Shown in pieces: positions 49,726-60,273 of a stretch of 64,000 bases of DNA. The stretch covers positions 1 to 64,000 of the forward strand of contig NZ_PDHO01000021.1 in the NCBI RefSeq assembly GCF_002887815.1. The letters run 5' to 3'. The notes under the pieces are model-generated. The model saw only the letters and a list, made by a program, of their open reading frames with translations. It was not told the origin of the DNA and did no database searches. Source of the DNA: Mycobacterium sp. ENV421. Lineage in GTDB: Bacteria; Actinomycetota; Actinomycetes; Mycobacteriales; Mycobacteriaceae. Made by a program: the position numbers and the translations under genes. Each line of letters opens with the position of its first letter. The first letter of the stretch is position 1.

Positions 49726-50510
49726 GTGAATCTCACGGACACGGCACCCAAACCGGTAATCGCGGCAGAGGCGATATCACCGGAACTGACAAACGCGGCC
49801 GCGGTGAAGGAGCCCGACATCACGAATTGCCCTGCCGCGAGCTCTGTTCCGAACTCGCTGAGCGAATTGGCCAGCCAGGCGACCGCGGCTGCCGGGTCAC
49901 CGAGGACGGCCGAACCCAAGCCGGTGTCGACCTCATGCCCGTTGAGCCGCAGGGATGCTCGGCTGGCGGCCAGGTCGAGGTGTTCGGAGTACGGAACCCA
50001 CTCACCGACGACCACAGCACCGGAACTCGCGTTGTCGGCCACCGTGTCGCGCAGAGTCAGCTTCCAGTCGCGGATTCGGCTGTCGACGATCTCGAGGGCC
50101 ACCGCCACCGCGCTGGTCGCTGCACGCACGTCGCGGACGGTGACGTTCGGGCCGCGCAGCGGAGCCCGCAGCAGGAAGGCCACCTCGGGTTCGACCCGGG
50201 GCGCGCAGAACCGGGCACACTGCGCCGTCGAGTCGTTGGCCAGCACCATGTCGTCGAGGATGTAACCGAAGTCGGGTTCGTCCACACCCAGAAGGGTTTG
50301 CATCGGCTCGGAGGTCAAACCGATCTTGTGGCCGACCACGCAGCGGCCGGCGCCGAGGTGGCGAGCCAGGTTCACCTTCTGGATGGCGTAGGCGTCCCCG
50401 ACGTCCATTCCGGGATAGCGACCGGTCAGCTGATCGGTCGGGCGGGCCTGCTCGGCAGCAACCGCGAGTATGCCGGCAGCGTCTTCGATCTCACTGCGCG
50501 ACAGCATCAT
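49722..50510 (-). CDS. mhpD: 2-oxopent-4-enoate hydratase
   Basis: A 262-residue hydratase of the MhpD/DmpE/HsaE family (FAH-like fold). GHKIGLTSEPMQ, EPEVAFLLRAPL and ALEIVDSRIRDWK supply metal ligands and substrate contacts. It hydrates 2-hydroxypenta-2,4-dienoate to 4-hydroxy-2-oxovalerate. ATG 50510 overlaps the upstream TetR stop (ATGA), so the regulator and the three lower-pathway enzymes form one operon. Confidence 0.93.
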   Translation of the reverse strand: MMLSRSEIEDAAGILAVAAEQARPTDQLTGRYPGMDVGDAYAIQKVNLARHLGAGRCVVGHKIGLTSEPMQTLLGVDEPDFGYILDDMVLANDSTAQCARFCAPRVEPEVAFLLRAPLRGPNVTVRDVRAATSAVAVALEIVDSRIRDWKLTLRDTVADNASSGAVVVGEWVPYSEHLDLAASRASLRLNGHEVDTGLGSAVLGDPAAAVAWLANSLSEFGTELAAGQFVMSGSFTAAAFVSSGDIASAAITGLGAVSVRFT

Positions 50511-51139
50511 CGAGCGTTCTCTTCGACCATCCGCATCGCGGTCGCATACAGGGCTTGCCCGTGCAGGGTGAACAAGGACACCAGATCGACCGCGTCTCCC
50601 CCGATCTCCTTGGCGATGAACAGCCCGTCGGCACCGGCGATCGCATACGTCGCGAGCTCCCGGACCTGCCCCTCGGTCAGTCCGATCGCCAGACGATCGA
50701 GGCTTCGACTCATCGCGTCGAAGGCTTCTTCGCGGACCTTGACGAACATCGCCCGCGCCCTCGGTTCGACCGGCCGGCGCTCGAGCGCCAGCATGAGGCC
50801 CAGGCGCAGGAAGTCGGGTGACTCCATCAGCGCCTTGGCGGTCCCCGTTGCGACATCCATCAGACGGTCGACCGCAACCAGATCCTCGGGCAACTGCCAG
50901 ACCGCCATCCAGTTGTTGAAGCTGCGTTCGATCACCGCGGCGATCAGGTCGTCCTTGTCGGCGAAATGCCAGTAGATCGAGCTGGCGGGCAGTCCGCACT
51001 TTGCGCTCACCGCACCGATACTCGTTCCCTCGTAACCGCGTTCGGCTGCGATCTCGGTGGCGGCGTCGAGGATTCTGGTGCGCGACAGTTCGCCGTCCAC
51101 CCGCTTGGCACGGCGCTTCGGCTTGTCCGCTGTGGCCAT
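50507..51139 (-). CDS. TetR-family regulator leading the lower-pathway operon
   Basis: A 210-residue TetR protein from ATG 51139 (GAGGCGG upstream); a longer frame to 51202 would run through the operator. The HTH lies at about 20-65 (SRTRILDAATEIAAERGYEG, IGAVSAKCGLPASSIYWHFADKDDL). It is the first gene of the operon TetR-hydratase-dehydrogenase-aldolase and faces a hydroxylase-hydrolase-dioxygenase operon, so it can control both directions from one operator region. Confidence 0.92.
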   Translation of the reverse strand: MATADKPKRRAKRVDGELSRTRILDAATEIAAERGYEGTSIGAVSAKCGLPASSIYWHFADKDDLIAAVIERSFNNWMAVWQLPEDLVAVDRLMDVATGTAKALMESPDFLRLGLMLALERRPVEPRARAMFVKVREEAFDAMSRSLDRLAIGLTEGQVRELATYAIAGADGLFIAKEIGGDAVDLVSLFTLHGQALYATAMRMVEENAR

Positions 51140-51161
51140 TTCCGCCTCATCTCTTGACTCT

Positions 51162-51197
51162 GTAGTGATCACTACACTACCGTAGCGATCACTACGG
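51162..51197. promoter_or_regulatory. Tandem TetR operators of the meta-cleavage cluster
   Basis: GTAGTGATCACTAC at 51162-51175 is a perfect 14-bp palindrome. CCGTAGCGATCACTACGG at 51180-51197 is a second, near-perfect copy; the centres are 20 bp apart, about two helical turns. Both lie between the divergent TetR (51139) and hydroxylase (51246) starts. Confidence 0.78.
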
Positions 51198-51245
51198 AAC
51201 AAGTGCCCGTCACCGTGGACGTGGCAGCCGGGATCGGAGACAGCT

Positions 51246-52820
51246 ATGAACAGCGCCTCGACGTACGACGTCGCGATCGTCGGCTACGGCCCGGTGGGTG
51301 CGACCGCCGCCAACCTGCTCGGCCAGCTGGGCCTGAGAGTTGTGGTGGTGGAACGCGACCCCGATGTCTACTTCCGGGCCAGGGCCATCTCCACTGACGA
51401 GGAGGTGCTGCGGATCTGGCAACAGGTCGGGTTGGCTGACCAGCTCAACGCCGACATGCTGCCCGGTGCCGGCGCTGACTTTGTCGACGCCCGCGGCGTG
51501 AGCATTGTCAAACTGCTCCCCGCGGATCGGGGCAACGGCCACCCGCCGCAGCAGTTCATCTACCAGCCGGCGGTGGAGGGCGTCCTGCGAAAGGGCGTGG
51601 CCCGATTCCCCAACGTGTCGCTGCTTCTCGAACACGAGTGTCTACGTCTGACCCAGCGGTCCGACTCGGTCGAGTTGATGCTGGCCGACCTCACTCACGA
51701 CCAGTTCAAACGCATCAGGGCCAGCTATGTGATTGCCGCAGACGGCGGCTCGAGCGCGATTCGCGGACAGTTGGGCGTCGGTTTCACCGGCCGAACGTAT
51801 TCGGAGCGCTGGATCGTCATCGACACCAAGGTGATCGAAAGCTGGCCGGGTCACGACCAACTCCGCTTTCACTGCAACCCCGAACGTCCGACGGTCGATT
51901 GCCCCACTCCGCTGGGCCACCACCGATGGGAATTCCCGGTGCGCGAGCACGAAGACGAGGATGACCTCCTCACCGAGGATGCGATCTGGAAAGTATTGCA
52001 CCAACAGGGAATAACGCGAGCGAACGTCCAGATCATCGGCTTCGCCTGCTACAACCACCACGTCCGATTCGCCGACCGGTGGCGAGTGGGCCGGGTCTTT
52101 CTCGCCGGGGATGCGGCGCATGCGATGCCGCCATGGATCGGCCAGGGTATGTGCGCGGGCATCCGCGACGTCGCGAACCTGTGCTGGAAACTGCACGCCG
52201 TGGTGACCGGTTCTCTTCCAGATTCAGTGCTCGATACCTATCAGGAAGAACGGCTGCCGCACGTCAAGGAAGTCACCAGTCGCGCGGTGAAGGTCGGCAA
52301 CATCATCATCGAGCACAACCCCTTTCGAGCGGCCGTGCGCAGTCGATTCTTCCGATTCGTAGGGAAGCTCCCCGGCTTCACGGCGTGGTTGCGTAATCAC
52401 CGATGGCTTCCGGATGCGCGCTACCGGGCCGGCCTGCTCGCGCACAACGGCACCGCGGCCACCGGCTGGCTGATGCCTCAGCCGTGGGTCCTCGACGAGC
52501 ACGGTGCCAGCGTTCGCCTCGATGACCTCATCGCAGGCAAATGGACGATCGTGCACACCGGCACCGAACAATCCTGGCTGCCTTGGCGCTTGGCGGGCGT
52601 CCCGGTCGTGAAGATCGCTGCGCCAGGTAGCGCCCCGGGTGCCGACGGCATCGTCGACCGCGACGGCAGGCTCATCGACTGGCTGGCCAAGAAGACGGCA
52701 ACGGTCCTGGCGGTGCGGCCCGACGGGTTCGTCTACGCGGCCGGCGACGACGCCCACCCCCTGCCCGCTCCCCCGACCGGGCTCACCGTACGAGCCACCC
52801 GAGTGAAGGACCACGCATGA
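51246..52820 (+). CDS. FAD-dependent aromatic hydroxylase (MhpA-like), second copy
   Basis: A 524-residue group A flavin hydroxylase. VAIVGYGPVGATAANLL (about 9-25) is the FAD loop, VIAADGGSSAIR the second motif and VFLAGDAAHAMPPWIGQGMCAG the third. It resembles 3-(3-hydroxyphenyl)propionate hydroxylase (MhpA). It is coupled to the C-C hydrolase by ATGA. It would supply the catechol cleaved by the third gene of the operon. It differs clearly from the other hydroxylase of the island, so the two probably act on different substrates. Confidence 0.93.
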   Translation: MNSASTYDVAIVGYGPVGATAANLLGQLGLRVVVVERDPDVYFRARAISTDEEVLRIWQQVGLADQLNADMLPGAGADFVDARGVSIVKLLPADRGNGHPPQQFIYQPAVEGVLRKGVARFPNVSLLLEHECLRLTQRSDSVELMLADLTHDQFKRIRASYVIAADGGSSAIRGQLGVGFTGRTYSERWIVIDTKVIESWPGHDQLRFHCNPERPTVDCPTPLGHHRWEFPVREHEDEDDLLTEDAIWKVLHQQGITRANVQIIGFACYNHHVRFADRWRVGRVFLAGDAAHAMPPWIGQGMCAGIRDVANLCWKLHAVVTGSLPDSVLDTYQEERLPHVKEVTSRAVKVGNIIIEHNPFRAAVRSRFFRFVGKLPGFTAWLRNHRWLPDARYRAGLLAHNGTAATGWLMPQPWVLDEHGASVRLDDLIAGKWTIVHTGTEQSWLPWRLAGVPVVKIAAPGSAPGADGIVDRDGRLIDWLAKKTATVLAVRPDGFVYAAGDDAHPLPAPPTGLTVRATRVKDHA

Positions 52821-53683
52821 CCACTGTGCAATCCGAGTACCACGTCCGCGCCAACGGCGCCGATATCTTCGTGACGGACACCGGCGGTGACGGCCCGCCT
52901 GTCGTGCTGCTGCACGGTGGTGGTCCCGGGGCGTCGGGGTTGTCGAATTTCTCGCGCAACATCGACGCGCTGGCCCGCCGTCACCGAGTCGTGGTCCCCG
53001 ACATGCCCGGCTACGGCCGGTCGAGTAAGTACGTCGATCATCGTGATCCGTTCGGCTACCTGGCCGACACCTTGCGCGTCCTGCTCGACGAATTGGGATT
53101 CGACACAGCTCATCTGGTGGGCAACTCCTACGGCGGTGCGGCCGCGCTTCGCCTGGCGCTGGACACCCCGCACCGAGTCGGCAAGCTGGTCCTCATGGGC
53201 CCGGGCGGGATCGGCACCACCCGCGGCCTGCCCACCGCCGGATTGAAGAACCTGCTGTCGTATTACCCGGGTGACGGACCCAGCCGCGACAAGCTCGCCA
53301 CGTTCATCCGCGACTATCTGGTCTTCGACGGCGCGGCAGTCCCCGACGAGCTGATCGATCTGCGGTATCAGGCGTCGATCGATCCTGAGGTGGTCGCCAA
53401 CCCGCCGCTGCGCCGGCCGTCCGGGATACGCACCCTGTGGCGAATGGATCTGACCCGGGACAAACGACTGCGCCGGCTCGGCACCCCCACCCTGGTGTTG
53501 TGGGGCCGCGACGACAAGGTCAACCGCCCCACGGGCGGGCCGATGCTGGCCAATCTGATGCCCAACGCCGAACTCGTCATGACCTCGCACACCGGGCACT
53601 GGATGCAGTGGGAGCGAGCTGATCTGTTCAACGATCTGGTGGCCGAGTTCCTGTCCCCCGCATCGAAGCTGGCCCTGGCATGA
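52817..53683 (+). CDS. Meta-cleavage product hydrolase (MhpC/BphD/HsaD-like)
   Basis: A 288-residue alpha/beta hydrolase. VVLLHGGGPGASGLSNF carries the oxyanion-hole HGGGPGAS typical of C-C bond hydrolases. The Ser nucleophile is in VGNSYGGAA, Asp in WGRDDKVNRP and His in TGHWMQWE. It hydrolyses the ring-opened product to 2-hydroxypenta-2,4-dienoate plus a carboxylic acid. It lies between hydroxylase and dioxygenase with 4-bp overlaps at both ends. Confidence 0.94.
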   Translation: MTTVQSEYHVRANGADIFVTDTGGDGPPVVLLHGGGPGASGLSNFSRNIDALARRHRVVVPDMPGYGRSSKYVDHRDPFGYLADTLRVLLDELGFDTAHLVGNSYGGAAALRLALDTPHRVGKLVLMGPGGIGTTRGLPTAGLKNLLSYYPGDGPSRDKLATFIRDYLVFDGAAVPDELIDLRYQASIDPEVVANPPLRRPSGIRTLWRMDLTRDKRLRRLGTPTLVLWGRDDKVNRPTGGPMLANLMPNAELVMTSHTGHWMQWERADLFNDLVAEFLSPASKLALA

Positions 53684-54681
53684 ACACCGACGTGTTCGGC
53701 CGAGTCCATCTGGGCTACCTCGTCGTCGAAACCGAGAAGTTCTCCGACTGGGCCAGATTCGGCCGCGACGCCATCGGCATGCACCTCGACGACGCGCTGC
53801 CCGACGTGCTGCGGTTCCGCCTCGACGACAACGCCTGCCGCTTCCTGGTGCAGCGCGGACCCGCTGAAGACACCGTCGCCCTGGGCTGGGAGGTCGACGA
53901 CCACCGGTGCTTCGAGACCATCGAAGCACGGGTGCGCGGCCACGGAGTGCTGGTGACCCAGGGTTCACCGGAGGAATCCGCATTGCGCGGTGTCGAGCGT
54001 TTCATCCGCTTTCCGGGTCCCAACGGGCTGACCCAGGAGGTGTACGTCAGGTCCGGCTCCGCGCATACGCCGCTGCAACTCGGCACCAGTGGATTCGTCA
54101 CCGGCACAGGTGGACTCGGCCATGTCGCGATCGCGACCAGTAAGCCACACCAGATGCGCGGGTATTACAGCACGGTGTTCGATGCGCGTCTGTCCGACTA
54201 CATCGACGAGACGATCAGCGGACTGAAGTTCAAGATCCGGTTCCTGCGGGTCAACGAACGTCATCACAGCGTCGCCATCGCCTCGGTGAACCGACTGCCG
54301 GTCAACCCCATCCGTACCCGGATCCAGCACTGCAACGTCCAGGTCGCCGAACTCGACGACATGACACTGGCCTACCAGAGAGTGAAGGAACTCGGATTCG
54401 ACATGGCGCTGTCCATCGGCCAGCACACCAACGACAAGGAGCTGTCGTTCTATGCGGTGAGCCCGTCGGGCTTCGAATGGGAAGTGGGCTGGAACCCCAT
54501 CGTCGTCGACGAATCCACCTGGGAACCAAGTACGCACGCAGGCATCAGCATCTGGGGCCACACCCCGGAGGGCAGCACGGTCGTCCAGCTGATGGAGCGC
54601 TTCAAGACGGGTGCGCACTCGATGCTGCACCGCGAAGCCACCATGCCCGCTCTGGCCGGAGCCGGCATAGCCGATGACTGA
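53680..54681 (+). CDS. Extradiol ring-cleavage dioxygenase (VOC type), second copy
   Basis: A 333-residue two-domain type I extradiol dioxygenase (BphC/HsaC/MpcI-like). The metal ligands lie in LGHVAIAT, ERHHSVAIA and FEWEVGWNP. The preceding hydroxylase and hydrolase fit a 2,3-dihydroxyphenyl substrate with a side chain. It is shorter than the first extradiol enzyme in the island by about 45 residues. Confidence 0.93.
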   Translation: MNTDVFGRVHLGYLVVETEKFSDWARFGRDAIGMHLDDALPDVLRFRLDDNACRFLVQRGPAEDTVALGWEVDDHRCFETIEARVRGHGVLVTQGSPEESALRGVERFIRFPGPNGLTQEVYVRSGSAHTPLQLGTSGFVTGTGGLGHVAIATSKPHQMRGYYSTVFDARLSDYIDETISGLKFKIRFLRVNERHHSVAIASVNRLPVNPIRTRIQHCNVQVAELDDMTLAYQRVKELGFDMALSIGQHTNDKELSFYAVSPSGFEWEVGWNPIVVDESTWEPSTHAGISIWGHTPEGSTVVQLMERFKTGAHSMLHREATMPALAGAGIADD

Positions 54682-54714
54682 GCAAGGACAGCACGCGACT
54701 CGCATGCGCTGAGA

Positions 54715-55559
54715 TCACGCGTTGGCGCGCTCCAGGAATGGCAGCAGCAGGTCGGCGAACCGCTTCGGGCATTCGAGCTGCGGCATGTGGCCGACGCGGT
54801 TGAGCAGGTGGACCTCGGCGTGGGGATATACCTTCATCGCCGTACGGATGTGGTGTGCGGGCAGGATGCGATCCCGGGTGCCCCAGACGATCAGCGTCGG
54901 ACGCGGCGTCCGGGCCACGCCCGCGGCGAGCTCACGGCGCCACTCTGGACGCACCCCGCGTGGCGTGCCGAGCGCCAGCGCGGTCTCGCGCATCACCTCG
55001 CCGGCACCGGGCACAGACCCGACGGCGAACGCGTGGTCGATGCGCTCTTTGGTGGCGATTGCCTTGTCCCCGTGGATCAGACGCTCCATCAGCACGGCAC
55101 TCGCGCGGGTGGGTCGCCGGATGCTCATCGGGCCGAGTACCGGCATCGTGAGCATCCGCAGCAGCATGGTCACCTCGCTGCCGAAGCCGGCGCTGTTGAC
55201 CAGAGCCAGGCTCGCGATCCGCTCCGGCTGATCGACGAGCAGCTGCTGGGCGATGGCGCCGCCGAGCGAGTTACCCACCACATGGACGGGCCTGTTCTCC
55301 CCCAACGCATCGAGGGCGGCGGTGACGCCCTCCGTCAGCACCGGCAAGGTGATGGTTTCTTGCGGGCGCTCGGAGAAGCCGAAACCGGGCACGTCGAGCG
55401 AGATCGTCCGGTACGACTTGGCCAGCCGTTCGTGCTGCGGCGCCCAATCCTCCAGGCTGCGACCGATCCCGTGGATGAGCAGAACCGGTGGGCTTCCGGG
55501 ATCACCGTCCACCCGGACCCGGGTGCGACGACCCTCCACCTCCACGAAGGCGGTGCGAC

Positions 55560-55563
<4 letters not shown>
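54715..55563 (-). CDS. Alpha/beta-fold hydrolase (esterase)
   Basis: A 282-residue alpha/beta hydrolase. LLIHGIGRSLEDW is the oxyanion loop, the Ser is in VGNSLGGAIAQ, Asp in WGTRDRILP and His in VGHMPQLE. It is co-translated (ATGA) with the Baeyer-Villiger monooxygenase upstream, so it probably hydrolyses the ester that enzyme makes. It is unlike the C-C hydrolase at 52817, whose HGGGPG motif it lacks. Confidence 0.92.
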
Positions 55564-57086
<1,523 letters not shown>

Positions 57087-57106
57087 TCGGACACCCTCTG
57101 GCGTAG

Positions 57107-57135
57107 AAACTGTAACGTGAATAGTGTTATAGTTT
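57107..57135. promoter_or_regulatory. Operator of the BVMO/TetR divergent promoter
   Basis: AAACTGTAAC (57107-57116) and GTTATAGTTT (57126-57135) form a 10-bp inverted repeat with one mismatch and a 9-bp AT-rich spacer. It lies 35 bp from the TetR start and 21 bp from the BVMO start. Confidence 0.65.
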
Positions 57136-57169
57136 TGCGGATCAGTGTCAAGGGTTCGAGGGAGTTGCG

Positions 57170-57793
57170 ATGACCACCGTGTCGGTTCCGCGGCGGGCGC
57201 CGGTTCAGGCCCGCAGCCGCCAGACCGTCGCCCGAATCCTCGACGCGGCCGCCGCCATTGCCGATGAGCAGGGCATTGACGCCGCAACCACCCGCACGAT
57301 CGCCGACCGCGCCGGAGTGTCGTACCCCTCGCTGTACCGGTTCTTCGCCGACCGCGACGCGATTTTCGACGAGCTGATGGAGCGGCACTGCACCGAGATC
57401 GACGCCCGGTGCGTCGCCGCCGAGCAGACGTGGACGATCACCTCGATCTCCGATCTGCTCAACAACGAGATCGACCTGCACGTCGACTACTACCGCAGGC
57501 ATCCGAGCGCGGCCGGGATGTGGATGGGTGGTCGGACCTCCCCCACCGTGACCAAACATGTGCACGCACGAATGCACACCCTCGCCGACCGGCTGCACAA
57601 CATCCTCGTCGGCGTCGGCCTGCTCCCCGCCGACACCGACCCGCGAGCAATGCTGGTGGCCGTGGAGATGGCCGATCGCATGCTGGAGCTCTCCTACCGG
57701 GACAACAGCGAGTTCGACGAGGCGATTCTCGACATCGGACGGGCCGCGTTGCTCGCCTTCGGTGAATCGCTGGCGGCCCGGCTGCACGCCTGA
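57170..57793 (+). CDS. TetR-family regulator of the BVMO operon
   Basis: A 207-residue TetR protein with HTH at about 18-62 (SRQTVARILDAAAAIADEQG, TRTIADRAGVSYPSLYRFFADRDAIF). The C-terminal domain is helical with no other motif. Divergent arrangement with a Baeyer-Villiger enzyme parallels the EthR/EthA pair, but I cannot claim orthology. Confidence 0.92.
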   Translation: MTTVSVPRRAPVQARSRQTVARILDAAAAIADEQGIDAATTRTIADRAGVSYPSLYRFFADRDAIFDELMERHCTEIDARCVAAEQTWTITSISDLLNNEIDLHVDYYRRHPSAAGMWMGGRTSPTVTKHVHARMHTLADRLHNILVGVGLLPADTDPRAMLVAVEMADRMLELSYRDNSEFDEAILDIGRAALLAFGESLAARLHA

Positions 57794-57850
57794 CGGCTAC
57801 CGCGTCGAAGTCGTTGCGGCCCAATCAGTCTGGATAATCCTGCGCCCGGC

Positions 57851-58507
57851 TCAGCGGCGTTCGAAGTGTTGATAGTCGACGGGGTTGCGCCAGTCGCCAC
57901 CCCAGGCCCAGCCGCGATCGGTGAAAGCGCGCACCGCCGCGTCGTCGGCGTGCAGAATCCCCGGATCGGTGCGGCGACGATCGAGATATCCTCCCGCGGT
58001 TGCCGGTTCGAGATCACCGTTTCGATCGAGGTACGGATTGAACAGTGGGTTGAGATCGATTGCGCGGCCGTAGGCATGCAGCGACCAGGTCGTGCTGCCG
58101 GGCAGTGGCCGGCAGTTGAAGGCGGAGGTGTTGTTGTCCTCCATCGACAGTTCGTCGACCGCCCCCGGATAGTGCTGCGGCGTTTGCATCTTCGCGATCG
58201 GATATCGCTGCCGGTGAAGGTCGGCGAAGATCGCGATCACCTCGGCCACCACATCTCGGTGCACGACGAGCACGCCGCGATGGTCTCGCCCGTCCAGGCC
58301 GACATAGTCCAGCTCGACGCGACGTAACTCATCGGGGGCCACCGGACAACCGGGACGCCAGGTGGCCCCGAGGTCCGCGACGGTCACCGGCAGCACCGCC
58401 GGCGCCGTGGTGATGGGCGCGACCACTGACGACGGCGCGGCCTGGTGCGGCTCAGGGGCCGGACTGCATTGCACGAGGACAGCGGCGGCGGCAAGCGCCA
58501 CCGACAA
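57851..58507 (-). CDS. M15-family D-alanyl-D-alanine carboxypeptidase-like protein, exported
   Basis: About 218 residues with an N-terminal hydrophobic signal followed by a Cys (LVQCSP, an imperfect lipobox). The peptidase core holds STTWSLHAYGRAIDLNP (His and Asp metal ligands) and VDYQHFERR (the last His). It probably trims peptidoglycan stem peptides. The start is uncertain: TTG at 58507 and GTG at 58501 are the nearest candidates, and the frame stays open upstream into the neighbouring gene. Confidence 0.82.
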   Translation of the reverse strand: MSVALAAAAVLVQCSPAPEPHQAAPSSVVAPITTAPAVLPVTVADLGATWRPGCPVAPDELRRVELDYVGLDGRDHRGVLVVHRDVVAEVIAIFADLHRQRYPIAKMQTPQHYPGAVDELSMEDNNTSAFNCRPLPGSTTWSLHAYGRAIDLNPLFNPYLDRNGDLEPATAGGYLDRRRTDPGILHADDAAVRAFTDRGWAWGGDWRNPVDYQHFERR

Positions 58508-58521
58508 CGCTGCCCGCGGGT

Positions 58522-58914
58522 CTACGGAGCGACCTCCGGCGCCGGCGTGCGACGTCGGGTGGCACCCCAGAGACCGACTCCGATGCCCACCACCGCGCCG
58601 CCGAGTCCGATGATCTGCTGACCGCGCGTGAGTTCACTGTGCACGCTGGTCCCGCCGAGCAAATCGGCAGCGTCGGCTCCGCCCGAAGCCAGGAACCATC
58701 CCCGGGTATTGCGCCCGCGCAATCCTGCCGACAGCAGGAGTCCGCCGATCAGCGCGTCGCGGTAGCCCATCGACCGCAGCAGCAACCGAGCCGACGGGCC
58801 CGGGTCGTTGGGCTCACCCCACAGCTTGTTGGCGCCCAGCGGGTCCGCCAGGAAGTGCACTCCGGATGCCAGCCGGATGCTGCCCGCGATCACCGCGGCC
58901 TTGTCGATCGACAT
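58522..58914 (-). CDS. DUF4267-like small membrane protein
   Basis: A 130-residue protein with three or four hydrophobic stretches (around 7-22, 50-64, 73-88, 98-116), matching the DUF4267 type as I recall it. A basic and Pro-rich tail follows. Function is unknown. It lies 7 bp downstream of the exported protein at 58922 on the same strand. Confidence 0.72.
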   Translation of the reverse strand: MSIDKAAVIAGSIRLASGVHFLADPLGANKLWGEPNDPGPSARLLLRSMGYRDALIGGLLLSAGLRGRNTRGWFLASGGADAADLLGGTSVHSELTRGQQIIGLGGAVVGIGVGLWGATRRRTPAPEVAP

Positions 58915-58921
58915 GTGGTTC

Positions 58922-59311
58922 CTACAGGGTCGCGGTGAACGGGCCGAGGAGCTGACAATCGGGCGCGACGTTCTGTCCCATCCATACGGGGCAGCCGCGG
59001 CCGGTCGCGATATAGGTGACGCCCGGCTGGTAGGGCACCGAGATCACCGCGGGATCCGAACCGTGCGCCTGCGTGCAGTGCGTCACCCCGTCGGCGCCCA
59101 GCAGACACGCGACCGCCAAGTAGGGGCCGCCGCCCGGTCCGCATCCCGCGAGATCGGCAGTGGCGGTGACCCCGCCGGGGCCGACAACGGGTGGCGAGAG
59201 GGTGTACGTGCACGGCGGCAGCGGCCCGGCGGTCGCCATGGGAGCCGCCACGGCGGCACCGCCGAGGGCCACTGCGAACGCTGTCAACACCACGTACGTC
59301 GGCCGGATCAT
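58922..59311 (-). CDS. Small secreted Cys-containing protein
   Basis: 129 residues with a clear Sec signal peptide (about 7-29, cut near ATAGP). The mature part has six cysteines and a Gly/Pro-rich beta-type composition (PPVVGPGGVTATADLAGCG). I do not recognise a family. It is divergent from the DUF732 gene across a perfect palindrome. Confidence 0.75.
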   Translation of the reverse strand: MIRPTYVVLTAFAVALGGAAVAAPMATAGPLPPCTYTLSPPVVGPGGVTATADLAGCGPGGGPYLAVACLLGADGVTHCTQAHGSDPAVISVPYQPGVTYIATGRGCPVWMGQNVAPDCQLLGPFTATL

Positions 59312-59324
59312 GGCCGAATCCTAG

Positions 59325-59338
59325 ATCACCTAGGTGAT
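59325..59338. promoter_or_regulatory. Perfect 14-bp palindrome between two secreted-protein genes
   Basis: ATCACCTAGGTGAT lies 14 bp from the 58922 gene start and 56 bp from the DUF732 start. It is a likely dimer binding site. No regulator gene is adjacent, although a TetR-like remnant lies 1 kb away. Confidence 0.5.
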
Positions 59339-59393
59339 TCGTCGACGTGGATTGGGCGGATCGTGAGCGGTTCCCGACCTGCGGAGATCAACT

Positions 59394-59774
59394 ATGCGAC
59401 ACACTATGTCCATGCATACCGCAGCACCCCGCCTGCTGGTCGCGGGCGGCCTGGCCGCGCTGGGCACCGTCGGCGTCCTGGCCACCGCGCAACCCGCCCA
59501 CGCTGACAACATCGGCTACCTCGTCAATGTCACCGTGCGGCCCGGGTACAACTTCCCCAACGCCGACGCGGCGCTGTCCTACGGCTACGGCGTGTGCGAT
59601 CAGATCAACGCCGGGGTGAGCTACGGCCGGCTGGTCAACACCATCAAGACCGACTTCTCCACCGGCGACGAGTTCCAAGCGTCATATCTGATCAGCCAAT
59701 CCGCCCAGGAACTGTGTCCCGCCGCCATCTGGCAGCTGCGCCAGTCCGCCGCCGGCTACGTGCCGTCCACCTAG
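59394..59774 (+). CDS. DUF732 secreted protein
   Basis: A 126-residue mycobacterial DUF732 protein: a signal peptide (about 10-37) followed by the GYGVCDQINAGVSY motif and a second Cys near the end (AQELCPAA), likely disulfide-linked. Function is unknown. ATG codons at 59394, 59406 and 59412 are all possible. A CAP-domain gene follows after 13 bp. Confidence 0.85.
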   Translation: MRHTMSMHTAAPRLLVAGGLAALGTVGVLATAQPAHADNIGYLVNVTVRPGYNFPNADAALSYGYGVCDQINAGVSYGRLVNTIKTDFSTGDEFQASYLISQSAQELCPAAIWQLRQSAAGYVPST

Positions 59775-59787
59775 TAAGGAACGGCCC

Positions 59788-60273
59788 GTGCTCCCTCGAG
59801 TGATCCGCACCGCGACCGCCCTCGGCGCGACCACGGTACTGGCCATGGCCATCGCACCGGCCGCGCACGCCGACAACACCCGCCTCAACAACGGTGTGGT
59901 CGCCAACGTCTACACCGTCCAGCATCAGGCGGGTTGCTCCACCGACATCAAGAAGAACCCCGCACTGACGCAGGCCGCCGAGTGGCAAGCCAACGACGTC
60001 CTGACCAACCGCGCACTCGACGGCGATTTGGGATCGGACGGCTCCACGCCTCAAAGCCGTGCTGCCGCAGCCGGTTTCACGGGAACGGTTACCCAGACGG
60101 TGGCGATCAATCCCGCGCTGGCGATCAACAACCTCGACGTCATCAACCAGTGGTACAGCGACCCGGCCGCTTTCGCGATCATGTCGAACTGCGCCAACAC
60201 CGCGATCGGCGTCTGGTCGGTCAACAGCCTGGACCGGTCAGTTCTGGTGGCGGTGTACGGCCAGCCGGCCTGA
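59788..60273 (+). CDS. CAP-domain (SCP-like) secreted protein
   Basis: A 161-residue protein with a signal peptide (about 5-29) and a CAP/SCP-like fold: VVANVYTVQHQAGCS, AAEWQANDVLTNR, the INNLDVINQWYSDP segment and a final VAVYGQ strand, with two cysteines. It starts at GTG 59788. It is probably co-transcribed with the DUF732 gene. Confidence 0.85.
   Translation: MLPRVIRTATALGATTVLAMAIAPAAHADNTRLNNGVVANVYTVQHQAGCSTDIKKNPALTQAAEWQANDVLTNRALDGDLGSDGSTPQSRAAAAGFTGTVTQTVAINPALAINNLDVINQWYSDPAAFAIMSNCANTAIGVWSVNSLDRSVLVAVYGQPA

Noticed and set aside
51140..51202. Longer N-terminus for the TetR at 50507
   Set aside because: It would translate through the tandem palindromic operators; ATG 51139 has a ribosome site.
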